In this document: positions 42,439 to 51,771 of the stretch, in pieces | Position numbering within the stretch: position 1 is the stretch's first letter | How the letters are laid out: every line of letters begins with the position of its first letter | Origin: JAOZHU01 sp964506435 | GTDB lineage: Archaea > Thermoproteota > Bathyarchaeia > Bathyarchaeales > Bathycorpusculaceae | Direction of reading: 5' to 3' | Assembly (NCBI GenBank): GCA_964506435.1 | Contig: CAZDLK010000006.1 | Span: forward strand, 1 to 61,297 | DNA: 61,297 nt | Position numbers and translations under genes: made by a program | Notes under the pieces: model-generated | The model's database searches: none | Seen by the model: the letters and a program-made list of their open reading frames with translations, nothing else | Told to the model about the DNA's origin: nothing

Positions 42439-43464
42439 TTGACCGTCCACCTTCTCGAATGGAACACCGAACGCGACCTGCTAAAAGAAGCAAACAGGCT
42501 TTACGACGCAGCAGGCACGTTCAACTGCATAAAAAAAGACGATTTAGTAGCAATCAAACTCCACGTAGGCGAACTAGGCAACCCGTACTACGTGCAACCG
42601 TTCTTCGTACACGACATAGTACGCAGAGTCAAACAGGCAGGCGGCAAACCCTTCCTCACCGACTCCAACACGTACTACTTGGCGCAACGTAAAAACGCCT
42701 ACGACCACATGCTCACAGCCGCAACAAACGGGTTCCACATGGCACCCTTCATCGTAGCAGATGGACTTCGAAGCGAAAACTACCGAACCGTGAAAACCAA
42801 GGGCATACTGAAAGAAATCGAAGTATCAGGCGTCATCGCTGAGGCAGATGCCATGATTGTAGTGTCTCATGACAAAGGCCACGAACTCAGCGGCTTCGGC
42901 GGAGCCATAAAAAACTTAGGCATGGGCTGCACATCACGAGCAGGCAAACTGCGGCAACACCGCACAGTAGGCTTAGAGATAAATGAATCCAAATGCATAG
43001 GCTGCGGCAAATGCAAACAAGTCTGTGAATTGGGATTACCTGAAATCATCGGGAAAAAAGCTAGAAACATCTCGCCTTTATGCATGCGCTGCCCCATGTG
43101 TGCAGAAGCGTGCCCCACAGGCGCCATAAAACTCACGCATAAAACAGATCTTTGCAGGGCACTGGCCTCAGCGGCGTACGGTGTGCTGTCCACTTTCAAG
43201 AAGAACAAAGTGTCGTACGTAAGCTTCGCCAAGGATATTACGCAGTACTGCGACTGCCTGCCAGGTCCAGGCAAAATCGTGATGGAGGACTTGGGCATTT
43301 TCGCGGCTAACTCGCCAGTGTCTATTGACGCCGCGTTCCTTAACATGGTAGACTATAAAATGTTCAACGACGCGTACGATACTGATTGCATGTTGCAGGT
43401 TCAGGAAGCGAAAGCTGTTGGCATCGAGGGCGAAGTGAAACCTAAAATAGCAAGAATGAACTAA
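42439..43464 (+). CDS. DUF362 protein with two [4Fe-4S] clusters
   Basis: 341 residues. The N-terminal part (about 1-175) matches DUF362 (VAIKLHVGELGNPYYV, GHELSGFGGAIKNLGMG). Residues 180-235 hold two ferredoxin cluster motifs: CIGCGKCKQVC and CMRCPMCAEACP. The C-terminal part returns to DUF362-like sequence. It is a predicted iron-sulfur electron-transfer protein of unknown partner. TTG start with GGAGG 11 bases before. Confidence 0.8.
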   Translation: MTVHLLEWNTERDLLKEANRLYDAAGTFNCIKKDDLVAIKLHVGELGNPYYVQPFFVHDIVRRVKQAGGKPFLTDSNTYYLAQRKNAYDHMLTAATNGFHMAPFIVADGLRSENYRTVKTKGILKEIEVSGVIAEADAMIVVSHDKGHELSGFGGAIKNLGMGCTSRAGKLRQHRTVGLEINESKCIGCGKCKQVCELGLPEIIGKKARNISPLCMRCPMCAEACPTGAIKLTHKTDLCRALASAAYGVLSTFKKNKVSYVSFAKDITQYCDCLPGPGKIVMEDLGIFAANSPVSIDAAFLNMVDYKMFNDAYDTDCMLQVQEAKAVGIEGEVKPKIARMN

Positions 43465-43915
43465 CTGGAAAAAGAAAACGGTGATGGAAGCCTTCTCCTT
43501 TCTTCCACCCTTCGGTTGAAATAGCGTATGCGGAATCGTTAATAAAACGTTTATGTCGCAACAGGCATATTTCACGTTTAGCAATATGCGCTCGCATAAA
43601 CACAGTCAATTACAACAGTACGGTTTGTGACTGCGCTTTGCACCTCAGGGATTTCGCCAAATATTGTAGGGGCACTGGTTCCAACAGTAAGAACCGCCCT
43701 TGAAAACGCAGTTTTTGCATTCGGGCAAGTCAAAGAGTCGGCGTCTGCTCAAAAGAACTCACACTATTATCTTTTACCGCACAACCGTTTTAAGTTTGCG
43801 GTTAATGCCCTACAAGTGTACTTAATGCTTGGGCTCCCATGCAAAAACGTCACAGTGGCAACCAAAAGTTTAAAAAGGTGAGCATACTAACTGCGGCAAA
43901 AAATGGTAGATATAC
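43465..43915. other. Intergenic region, no gene supported
   Basis: About 450 bases. A hairpin TGGAAG/CTTCCA follows the DUF362 gene near 43485-43506 and may end its transcript. An 84-codon open frame at 43627-43881 has no domain and an odd composition; I do not count it. Confidence 0.45.
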
Positions 43916-44053
43916 ATGCTTGACTCTATAATGTTGGTCGTGATCGGTTTAGGTATAGCCGCGTTAGCTGCATCCTTCGTCGAATATGTTCTCACGAGCA
44001 AAAAGAGACTGAGAAGCCGAAACACGCTGAACCGAAACCGAACAGAAGTTTAA
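43916..44053 (+). CDS. Tiny single-helix membrane protein
   Basis: 45 residues from ATG 43916: one membrane helix (MLVVIGLGIAALAASFVEYV) followed by a strongly basic tail with several Lys and Arg. TATA-like tttaaaaagg lies 40 bases before. Small basic single-pass proteins of this kind are common in archaea; no family recognised. It converges on the gene ending at 44060. Confidence 0.4.
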   Translation: MLDSIMLVVIGLGIAALAASFVEYVLTSKKRLRSRNTLNRNRTEV

Positions 44054-44059
44054 GCTGGC

Positions 44060-44302
44060 TTATTCGGTTTTTTGAACCGCAGCTTTTTCACGCTTTTTTA
44101 AAGCCTTAACATAGCCTATTAGTTCCAGTGCCGCGAGAAGAATAACAACTGCTAAACCCATTACTGCAAAAGCATAGACGTATTGCCCTCTCGACACAAA
44201 TAAAACGAAAAGAAAAACACAAACAACGAAAATACCAATCGCCACAAATGCAAGCGAAAAGAAACGCACTTCAAAATACTTCTTCACCGAGTCCCCACTC
44301 AA
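44060..44302 (-). CDS. Small two-helix membrane protein
   Basis: 80 residues: a short polar N-terminus, helices at about 15-37 and 42-64, and a Lys-rich tail (VKALKKREKAAVQK). ATG start. Unknown family. Confidence 0.55.
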   Translation of the reverse strand: MSGDSVKKYFEVRFFSLAFVAIGIFVVCVFLFVLFVSRGQYVYAFAVMGLAVVILLAALELIGYVKALKKREKAAVQKTE

Positions 44303-44510
44303 ACAGCCCTACCTTCCGCAACATCCACTACAAACGTGCGCCTAAAAACCTATGCGAACTACACGGACAACCGTGGAAAACACCCTTTTCAGCCCTCTAT
44401 GTTGAGAATCACACGGAAATTAATCTATCGTGGTTCTGGGACTAAAGGTTAATCCCAAACCCAAAATAAACATGGTTATACGCTGAACGCCTCGTTGAAT
44501 AGGTTGTAGG

Positions 44511-45644
44511 TCATAACCACTTCTTTCTTCTGAAATAAATCAACATTACTATCGCGATGGCAAGCATAATTGACAATACCATGGGATACCCCCAAGCCCA
44601 CTCAAGTTCAGGCATGTACCTAAAATTCATCCCGTAAATGCCTGCAACTAAAGTTAAGGGAATAAATATCGTTGCAATAATTGTCAACACTTTCATAACT
44701 TCATTCATTCTATTGCTTACACTGGAGAGGTATATGTCAAGCATTCCGGAGAGCATATCGCGATAAGTCTCAACGGCGTCAATAACTTGAATTGTATGAT
44801 CGTAAACATCCCTCAGATAAATGTCGGTTGATTTACTAATCAACTTTGATTCCCATCTCTCCAACCTGCTAATAACTTCTCGCAGAGGCCAAACAGACTT
44901 GCGCAAAATTATCATTTGACTTTTTAAATTATGAATGGCGCGGAGTGTTTCAGGTGATGGATTTGAGACCAAATCGTCCTCCATATCCTCAATTTTCTCC
45001 CCAATTTTCTCAAGAGCTATGAAGTAGTTGTCAACAACAGCGTCCATTAAAGCGTAAACAAGGTAGTCAGAACCCATTTTTCTTATTCGACCCTGAGCAC
45101 TTCTCATTCTTTCACGTATCGGATCAAAAACGTCACCCTCACTTTCCTGAAAGGATAAAACCCAGCTTGGACCAAGAACAAGACTAATCTGCTCCGCTGT
45201 AATCTCGCTCGCTTTTTCATCATAACTGAGCATCTTCAGCACAACAAAAAGGTAACTTTCAAAATCTTCAATTTTTGGGCGCTGACCAGTATTGGCAATG
45301 TCTTCTAAAACAAGCGGATGCAGATCAAATTGTTTTCCGATTTTCTCAATTACTTCTGTTTTCTGAAGACCGTCAACATTTATCCACGTAATAGTCGACT
45401 TATCCTTAAACGGGAAAGTTTCTTCAACTTTCTTAGCCTCCTTTTCTTCTAAACGTGTTTCATCATAATCAATAATTCGAATCCGTACATCGCCAACTTT
45501 CTTTTTGCCTACATAAACTACCGTTCCCGGAGGCAAACCAGCCTTTCTCGTTCTACCCCTAAAAATTTGAGTAATACAATCCACCCTCTTCTGATACTTT
45601 GACAAAAAACGCTTATAAATTTTAGAATAACCAAACACAATCAC
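44511..45644 (-). CDS. corA: CorA-family magnesium/divalent-cation channel
   Basis: 377 residues, normal length for CorA. A long soluble N-terminal domain (about 1-310) ends in a stalk helix; two C-terminal helices follow, with the signature YGMNF after the first (about residue 332) and a basic RRKKW end. The pentamer conducts Mg2+ or Co2+ into the cell. The first 55 residues carry a basic segment (GRTRKAGLPPGTVV) typical of archaeal forms. ATG start. Confidence 0.9.
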   Translation of the reverse strand: MIVFGYSKIYKRFLSKYQKRVDCITQIFRGRTRKAGLPPGTVVYVGKKKVGDVRIRIIDYDETRLEEKEAKKVEETFPFKDKSTITWINVDGLQKTEVIEKIGKQFDLHPLVLEDIANTGQRPKIEDFESYLFVVLKMLSYDEKASEITAEQISLVLGPSWVLSFQESEGDVFDPIRERMRSAQGRIRKMGSDYLVYALMDAVVDNYFIALEKIGEKIEDMEDDLVSNPSPETLRAIHNLKSQMIILRKSVWPLREVISRLERWESKLISKSTDIYLRDVYDHTIQVIDAVETYRDMLSGMLDIYLSSVSNRMNEVMKVLTIIATIFIPLTLVAGIYGMNFRYMPELEWAWGYPMVLSIMLAIAIVMLIYFRRKKWL

Positions 45645-45819
45645 TCAGCACGCTATCCAGCGACCGTCGGACGCATTCTTTCATATAATGGGGGCTAAAG
45701 TCTTTCCACGCATTAGCTCACATAGCTGTAACCGCCTACAGAGAACACAGCTACTCTAGCGCGCATTCGCGAAGGCTTTTTAACGAGACTCCGCCATCTC
45801 TAATTTCAGTCAGTGAAAT

Positions 45820-46449
45820 ATGATGCCTGAACAAAACCAGAAAACAAACGACAGCCTAAGAGATTTGCTTAAGGCATCATGGATGCGCTCCTCAATAAAA
45901 ATAGCGCTCCTGCTAACTGCCGCGTGCTTAATTGCCATTTGGCTTTTGAAAGTCTTCAACGTCGCCGCAGCACCACTGTTCGTCAGCATAGAACACTTTT
46001 TTGCATCTTACGGGCTCGCAGGCGTTTTCTTCGCAACCATCATCGCTGGAACAATCATACCATTAGGAAGCCCAGCGCTGGTTGCAGCCGCAGCGCTATT
46101 CGGCGTGAACCCCATACTGCTCATACTCGTAGCCACTACAGGCTTCACAATAGGCATGACAATCAACTATGCCCTAGCTTACCGACTTGGAAGACCCTTC
46201 GTCTCAAAAAAAATCTCTACAGAACACCTGGAACAACTCGCACGTGTATGGAGCAAATGGGGATGGATAATCTACGCAGTGTTTGGTTTAATCCCGCTTC
46301 TACCCGTGGAACTGCTCTCATTCATCTGCGGACTCCTAAAGACACGACTCAGCATATTCATAACACTAAGCTTCGCACCCAGACTCATAGTATTCACCCT
46401 GCTAGTATACTTTGGGCAATCCATGGGCGCTTGGCTAGGCGTACCTTAA
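45820..46449 (+). CDS. VTT/DedA-like (SNARE-associated) membrane protein
   Basis: 209 residues with five to six hydrophobic segments. The VTT pattern is visible: a re-entrant GTIIPLGSPALVAAAALFG segment, a basic AYRLGRPFV and a later VFGLIPLLPVELLSFICGL. Family members act in lipid or undecaprenyl-type carrier flipping in bacteria; the archaeal role is open. ATG start. A FBPase gene follows. Confidence 0.75.
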   Translation: MMPEQNQKTNDSLRDLLKASWMRSSIKIALLLTAACLIAIWLLKVFNVAAAPLFVSIEHFFASYGLAGVFFATIIAGTIIPLGSPALVAAAALFGVNPILLILVATTGFTIGMTINYALAYRLGRPFVSKKISTEHLEQLARVWSKWGWIIYAVFGLIPLLPVELLSFICGLLKTRLSIFITLSFAPRLIVFTLLVYFGQSMGAWLGVP

Positions 46450-46556
46450 CCCAACCGCAACAGCAACACGCTAGTGAAGACCATGAAAACGTAAAGTTGA
46501 AATACACACATTTAAATTACCCAAATGTACACAAGGGGCACACGGAGAACACCGTA

Positions 46557-47549
46557 ATGGTTTCCCTGAGGGCATTAGCTCCATCATTAACCCGAATCAC
46601 AATCGCAGCCGCAATAGGCGCTGCACTGCACATAGGACAAGGAAACTGCGACCTTATAGACGCTAAAGCCGTGGAATTCTCAAGAGCCATTTTAGCGCAA
46701 ACAGACATAGAAGGCGAAGTCATCGCGTGCGAAGGACCAAAAGACCACGCGCCAGCATTCATAACCCGCGAAAAAGTAGGCACAGGACGAGGACCAAAAG
46801 TAGAATTTGTCGTGGACCCAGTAGACGGCACTACGGCGGCATCTAAAGGCCGAAAAGACGCTATTTCCGCTTTAGCTTGCGCGCCAGCAGGCTGCTTCCA
46901 AGTGCTTCCTGACGACGGATACTACTTTAAGGTTGCCACTGACAACCAGTCTATCGGCAAAATTTCTTTGGATATGTCTGTGGAGGAGATTGTGCGAACT
47001 GTAGCACGAGAGAAAGATTTGCCTCTTGAAAACTTAACCGTTATAATGTTGGAACGTGAGAGGCATGTGGGAATGCTGGCTATGCTTAGAAAGCTTGGCG
47101 TGCGCATTATATTGATTCCAGACGGCGACATTGCCGCTGCGGTTGTTTCTTGCATTCCGCAATCAGGAGTTGATCTTCTTTTAGGTGCTGGTGCAGGTCC
47201 TGAAGCAACGATTGCGGCGACAGCCGTAAAGTGCTTAGGCGGAACCATGCTGGTTAAGGTGTGGCAAGGCAAAAACGACGACAAAAAACGTTTGGATAGG
47301 CTGAAGTTGGCGGGTGTTGACGCTTACAAAACCTATTGTGAAGACGAGTTGGCGAAGGGTAAAGAACTGGTTTTTGCAGCTTCAGGCGTCACCAAAGGCG
47401 AACTCTTAGACGGCGTGCGTCTGATTCCAGAAGGCGCATTGGTGCATTCAATTTGCATGCGAATGCCAAGCGGAACCGTGGAGAGATCTGAAACCACGCT
47501 GCGTTTCAAGGGGCATCCAGTGTACCAGCAGTTTTGCCGTGAAAGCTAG
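46557..47549 (+). CDS. glpX: GlpX-type (class II) fructose-1,6-bisphosphatase
   Basis: 330 residues from ATG 46557; a much longer open frame upstream (from 45879) is an out-of-frame reading of the previous gene. Signature segments: the metal site EVIACEGPKDHAP, DPVDGTTAASKGRKDAISAL and the C-terminal LLGAGAGPEATIAATAVK. It dephosphorylates fructose 1,6-bisphosphate for gluconeogenesis. A TATA-like tttaaatta is at about 46510. Many archaea rely on the bifunctional FBP aldolase/phosphatase instead, so this enzyme is a point of interest. Confidence 0.88.
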   Translation: MVSLRALAPSLTRITIAAAIGAALHIGQGNCDLIDAKAVEFSRAILAQTDIEGEVIACEGPKDHAPAFITREKVGTGRGPKVEFVVDPVDGTTAASKGRKDAISALACAPAGCFQVLPDDGYYFKVATDNQSIGKISLDMSVEEIVRTVAREKDLPLENLTVIMLERERHVGMLAMLRKLGVRIILIPDGDIAAAVVSCIPQSGVDLLLGAGAGPEATIAATAVKCLGGTMLVKVWQGKNDDKKRLDRLKLAGVDAYKTYCEDELAKGKELVFAASGVTKGELLDGVRLIPEGALVHSICMRMPSGTVERSETTLRFKGHPVYQQFCRES

Positions 47550-47551
47550 AT

Positions 47552-48157
47552 TTAAGCACGTTTACCTAGAAAGCTTTTCAAGGCTTTTCTTATACCGTTG
47601 ACGCTCAGCAGTGTCGAATGAAATTCAGGCTTATACGGATGTGTCTCGCTTTCCAAAAGCTCACTCAAACGTGCGTAGTAAGCGTCAAACTCTTCAACAC
47701 TGCTGCTTTTGAACTTGAACACTGGAAAACTGCTTTTCGGTGTTTCCCAACGCTTCTCATACGCCAACATAGCGGTATCGTCTCCGAACTTTTCCACCAT
47801 TCGTTTAATGAGCACTGACCGATCTACGCTGACAACCACCAGAAGCGGGTTAACAGCCTCTAGTTTGGTTGTTAGCAGAAACTGGCGCGTCACGTTAAAT
47901 GGCGCAGTTGAATCGATGACGACACTGTAGCCTAATTTGAGTAAATCGTCACGTATCTCAGCTATCATGGAGTAAACTAGGAATTCGTCATGGCAAGGAT
48001 AGTTTTCGTTGAAGAACATTTTCCTCAGTTCATCAACGCCTACTCGCGCGAAACAGTGTTTGTCAGCTAAAAGCCGCTGTGCAAGCAGCGTTTTCCCTGC
48101 TGTGGGGTAACCGCTAAGCACGATGTTCCATAAGCCGTTGACATCGCTGCCAACCAT
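47552..48157 (-). CDS. P-loop kinase-like NTPase
   Basis: 201 residues with a Walker A LSGYPTAGKTLLAQRL at the N-terminus and DSTAPFNVTRQ near residue 100, resembling zeta-toxin/AAA-type small-molecule or RNA kinases. A conserved WETPKSSFPVFKF segment follows. Substrate unknown. Convergent with the FBPase gene; the two stops are three bases apart. Confidence 0.7.
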   Translation of the reverse strand: MVGSDVNGLWNIVLSGYPTAGKTLLAQRLLADKHCFARVGVDELRKMFFNENYPCHDEFLVYSMIAEIRDDLLKLGYSVVIDSTAPFNVTRQFLLTTKLEAVNPLLVVVSVDRSVLIKRMVEKFGDDTAMLAYEKRWETPKSSFPVFKFKSSSVEEFDAYYARLSELLESETHPYKPEFHSTLLSVNGIRKALKSFLGKRA

Positions 48158-48479
48158 TCTTGTTTTCTCCAGTAAGCCGATAGGCGCTCATGTGCGCTAC
48201 ATTACTATTGTTTGGGCAGTCCTTAAAACAGTTATTGCAGTTTCACGCGTCTCAGGTTAAAAGCCTTGATGTCTTCAGCGCATAAAATCAATGGCAGATG
48301 CCCCATGATTTGCATGAGTTGCTTTCTTGCGCGTGATATAGTTAGAAACTGAGCAATAGTGTTGTTAGAACATTTGCACATTGAATACGTGTTGTACTGT
48401 ACACTTTTTCACTTCGGCACACAAAAGAGTTATATTAATTCCCGCTGAAAAAGGTAGGTTATTGTGGGGGATAATAGGT
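48158..48479. other. Intergenic region upstream of CTP synthase
   Basis: 322 bases between the divergent kinase and CTP synthase genes. It has A/T-rich stretches at 48200-48235 and 48420-48440 that could serve both promoters. An in-frame extension of CTP synthase from 48381 is possible but lacks family sequence. Nothing else seen. Confidence 0.45.
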
Positions 48480-50105
48480 ATGGTTAAGTATATTTTTGTG
48501 ACAGGTGGCGTTTTAAGTTCAGTTGGCAAGGGAATTTTAACTTCTTCGATCGGCAAAATGCTTCAAACGCGTGTGTTAAAAGTGTCAGTTATAAAAATTG
48601 ATCCTTATGTGAACGTGGACGCGGGCACAATGAACCCGTACATGCACGGCGAAGTCTTCGTGACAGACGACGGTGGCGAAACCGACTTGGATTTAGGCTG
48701 GTACGAACGTTTTTTGGACTTAAGCTTGAAACAAGAAAACAACCTCACCACAGGACTCGTGTACAAAAACGTGATTGAAAAGGAGCGCCGCGGTGATTTT
48801 CTCGGTCGCTGCGTCCAAATTGTGCCCCATGTGACTAACGAAATTAAGCATCGCATAAAAACCGTAGCTAAAGCCTCCAATGTGGACGTGGTCTTGACGG
48901 AAGTAGGTGGCACAGTAGGCGACATAGAAGGCTTGCCTTTTCTGGAAGCTATACGCCAAATGCGGCTTGAAGAAGGCTACGAAAACACGTTGTACGTTCA
49001 TGTTGCCTTAGTTCCGATTTTAGACGTTACAGGCGAATTTAAAACAAAGCCGTTGCAGCACAGCGTCAACGAACTGCGGCGCATCGGTATTCAGCCTGAC
49101 ATTATCGTTGCCAGAAGCCCCCATCTGATTGACGCGGAAGCCCTGCGGAAAATTGCGTTGTTCGGCACAATTCCTGAAGACGCCGTGTTCTGTTCCTACA
49201 ATGCAGAAACTGTGTATCAAGTACCCATCATCCTCGACAAGCAGGGCATGGGTGATTTCATCTGTAAAAGATTCAGCTACACTGACACCAAGCAGGACTT
49301 GCACGAGTGGCAGCAAATTGTAAACGCAATAGTAAAGCCTGAACACGAAGTCCATGTAGCCTTGGTAGGCAAGTACGCAGGGTTAAGCGACAGCTACGTC
49401 AGCATGAGCGAGGCACTGCGACACGGCGGCATAACCTGCAAGACGCGGGTGTGCATAACGTATTTGGAAGCAGAAAAGTTAGAGCAAGACCCGCAATGCA
49501 TAGACGAGTTGAAAACGTTTGACGGCGTGTTTGTTCCCTACGGTTTCGGTCCCAGAGGCACCGAAGGAAAAATTAAAGCGGTGAATTTTGCGCGAGAAAA
49601 CGACGTGCCTTTTCTGGGCATATGTTACGGTTTTCAGTTGGCAGTCATCGAGTTTGCGCGAAACGTCTGCGGCTTAAAAGATGCAAACAGTAGTGAAATT
49701 AACCCGAATACGCCGCATCCAGTGATTGACCTGATGCCTGAGCAGAGAGGAGTGGAATACAAAGGCGCTACAATGCGTTTAGGCGCTCATAAAGTGATAC
49801 TGGAGCCTGATACGCTTGCGTATGGTTTGTACCAGCAAAAGGAAATTTACGAACGCCACCGTCACAGGTTTGAGGTTAACTTGGATTACATGGAAGTTCT
49901 AAGGAAAAACGGGCTGTGCTTTTCGGGCAAGAGCACCGACGGCAGAAGAATGGAAACGTTGGAGTTGCCTAACCGTTACTTCTTCTTTGCTTCGCAGTTT
50001 CACGGCGAATTCAGAAGCCGCCCTGGCAGAGCTTCACCAGAATACCGCGGCTTCATCCAAGCGTGCTTAAACAAGAAGTTGGGCAAACCAAAACCCGAAT
50101 TCTGA
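48480..50105 (+). CDS. pyrG: CTP synthase
   Basis: 541 residues from ATG 48480, which gives the family's usual N-terminus MVKYIFVTGGVLSSVGKG. Amidoligase domain (about 1-265) and glutamine amidotransferase domain (about 290-540) with nucleophile Cys in LGICYGFQ and His/Glu in FHGEFRSRP (most family members have FHPEF). It makes CTP from UTP with ATP and glutamine. Confidence 0.96.
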   Translation: MVKYIFVTGGVLSSVGKGILTSSIGKMLQTRVLKVSVIKIDPYVNVDAGTMNPYMHGEVFVTDDGGETDLDLGWYERFLDLSLKQENNLTTGLVYKNVIEKERRGDFLGRCVQIVPHVTNEIKHRIKTVAKASNVDVVLTEVGGTVGDIEGLPFLEAIRQMRLEEGYENTLYVHVALVPILDVTGEFKTKPLQHSVNELRRIGIQPDIIVARSPHLIDAEALRKIALFGTIPEDAVFCSYNAETVYQVPIILDKQGMGDFICKRFSYTDTKQDLHEWQQIVNAIVKPEHEVHVALVGKYAGLSDSYVSMSEALRHGGITCKTRVCITYLEAEKLEQDPQCIDELKTFDGVFVPYGFGPRGTEGKIKAVNFARENDVPFLGICYGFQLAVIEFARNVCGLKDANSSEINPNTPHPVIDLMPEQRGVEYKGATMRLGAHKVILEPDTLAYGLYQQKEIYERHRHRFEVNLDYMEVLRKNGLCFSGKSTDGRRMETLELPNRYFFFASQFHGEFRSRPGRASPEYRGFIQACLNKKLGKPKPEF

Positions 50106-50386
50106 AACATATAGTCCACAGAATAGTGGTGAAGGCACAGCCAGAGTAGAAGTGCTAAACCTGCCTCGTGCGACAAGCCAAAAGTTCAACCTACAGAAAG
50201 TGGGAGTTGGTAGAAACCGCGGAGCAATAGGTTGCTAGGGCAGTTTAGGGCTGGAAGAGCTTTATTTCACATCGAAGTGGGCGCATCTCCCGCACAATCC
50301 CAGAGACTATGATATGCCCTGTATGTAAAAGTCGTACGCATGGGGAGTATACTTTAACCCCGTGAGTCTCCTGATGTGTTAGTAAA
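50106..50386. other. Intergenic region, no gene supported
   Basis: About 280 bases between pyrG and the convergent methyltransferase gene. No open frame with domain sense and no strong hairpin noticed. Confidence 0.4.
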
Positions 50387-51016
50387 CTATGCCTTTTTGG
50401 CTATGCATATGAAATAACTTTCGTCATCTCTTTCGAATGTAACAGTAAGTCCGCTCTCCTTCATCATCTGCTTAAGCAGTTTCATGCTGGGTAGGAAATC
50501 GTTCTCGATCTCCATGCCACCGTTCATATGAACTCCATTGATTTTCTTTGCCGAGTCAGAATGAGCCACTACTAGGCGCCCTCCTTTCCTTAAAGCTCTA
50601 GATAATATCTTAATGGCTAGAGGCTGGTCAACAAAATGGGGAAAACAAGAATAACACACTACCAAATCGAAGTCCGCATCATATTTTAGTTCGTAAACAT
50701 CGGAGACTAAGTATGAAATCAACGGATGGTCTTTCTCTGGATACTTCGAGCGGGCTACCTCAATCATCTTCCCCGAATAATCCACCGCAACAACACGTCC
50801 ATCCACCAGATATCTTTCGTAAAACGGTATCATAATTCCAGTTCCAGTGCCAATATCCAGTATCCTATCACCGCTATGGATTCCCAGCAACTCGGCGATA
50901 TATTGCACCTTTTCGAGATTGTGAACGGTAATTTCATCCCACACCTCAGCTTTCTCATCGAAGAAATCCTTTTGCTTCGGATTAACCGCTTTCGGGTTCA
51001 TGCCTTTATACTCCAT
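50387..51016 (-). CDS. Class I SAM-dependent methyltransferase in ABC operon
   Basis: 209 residues with the class I core: RILDIGTGTGIMIPF (SAM-binding loop, about 52-66), VAVDYSGKMIEVA (motif II), a D in LVSDVYEL and a LVVCYSCFPHF motif IV region. Its ATG overlaps the stop of the ATP-binding gene upstream by one base. Similar methyltransferases sit beside iron/cobalamin ABC genes in methanogens; the substrate is not known, but a corrinoid or a chelator is possible (inference). Confidence 0.8.
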   Translation of the reverse strand: MEYKGMNPKAVNPKQKDFFDEKAEVWDEITVHNLEKVQYIAELLGIHSGDRILDIGTGTGIMIPFYERYLVDGRVVAVDYSGKMIEVARSKYPEKDHPLISYLVSDVYELKYDADFDLVVCYSCFPHFVDQPLAIKILSRALRKGGRLVVAHSDSAKKINGVHMNGGMEIENDFLPSMKLLKQMMKESGLTVTFERDDESYFICIAKKA

Positions 51017-51771
51017 TATATGGGAATGACCACCGGTATCCCTCGTACGCTCTCCACATAAGCATCAATGTTGTATACCGCCTTAATATTTTCGGGAGTG
51101 ATAACCTCATGGCACCCTGCGGAGTAAACCTTCCCGTCCTTCATCAGGATGAATTTGTCCGAATGACGGATGGCTAGGTTGAGGTCGTGAATAATCATAA
51201 TCGCGGCCATATGGTTCTTTTTAACGATGTTCCTAATTAGATGCATGATCATGTGCTGGTTAGATAGGTCAAGACTACTTGTAGGCTCGTCTAGGAGAAT
51301 TACCTTCGGTTGTTGAACCAAGACTCTTGCTATTTGCACAAGTTGGTATTCCCCACCGCTAATCTCGTCGACATACTTGAGTGCAAGTTCGTCCAAGCCT
51401 AGTAGATGGAGTACTCTTCCTGCCAATCTTATGTCTTTCCCAGTTACGTTCCAATCGAAGTGCGGTTTCCTACCCAATAGCACAGAATCGAACACTGTAG
51501 TCTTGGATGTCTCGCTCCTTTGTGCGACGTACCCTATGTTCTTCGCGATGTCCTTTTTGTTCATCTGATGAAGATTTGATCCCTCTATGAACACTGAGCC
51601 AGCGTTTGGTTTGAGCACCTTGTCTATGCACTTGATCAGGGTGGTCTTTCCGACGCCGTTGGGTCCCAAGATGGAGACGACTTCATCAGTCTGCACGGTA
51701 AATGATACACCATCCAACACCCGCCTGCTGTTGTAGGAGAAATCGATGCCATTCACCTCGAAGAACATCAT
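51016..51771 (-). CDS. ABC transporter ATP-binding protein (FecE/BtuD type)
   Basis: 251 residues. Walker A GPNGVGKT near residue 38, Q-loop at YVAQ, signature ISGGEYQLVQIARVL near 140, Walker B VILLDEPTSSLDL, switch His in IIHDLNLA. It belongs with the permease and binding protein upstream and powers uptake of an iron chelate or cobalamin. It overlaps the permease gene by four bases. Confidence 0.93.
   Translation of the reverse strand: MMFFEVNGIDFSYNSRRVLDGVSFTVQTDEVVSILGPNGVGKTTLIKCIDKVLKPNAGSVFIEGSNLHQMNKKDIAKNIGYVAQRSETSKTTVFDSVLLGRKPHFDWNVTGKDIRLAGRVLHLLGLDELALKYVDEISGGEYQLVQIARVLVQQPKVILLDEPTSSLDLSNQHMIMHLIRNIVKKNHMAAIMIIHDLNLAIRHSDKFILMKDGKVYSAGCHEVITPENIKAVYNIDAYVESVRGIPVVIPI

Noticed and set aside
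43627..43881. 84-codon frame between DUF362 and the small membrane gene
   Set aside because: Mixed composition, no domain, no promoter; likely chance.
45879..46556. Long N-terminal extension of the FBPase frame
   Set aside because: It is an out-of-frame reading of the VTT-domain gene; the FBPase family start is at 46557, where a fitting ribosome binding site and TATA are found.
48381..48479. N-terminal extension of CTP synthase
   Set aside because: The family begins at the ATG at 48480; the extension has no family sequence.
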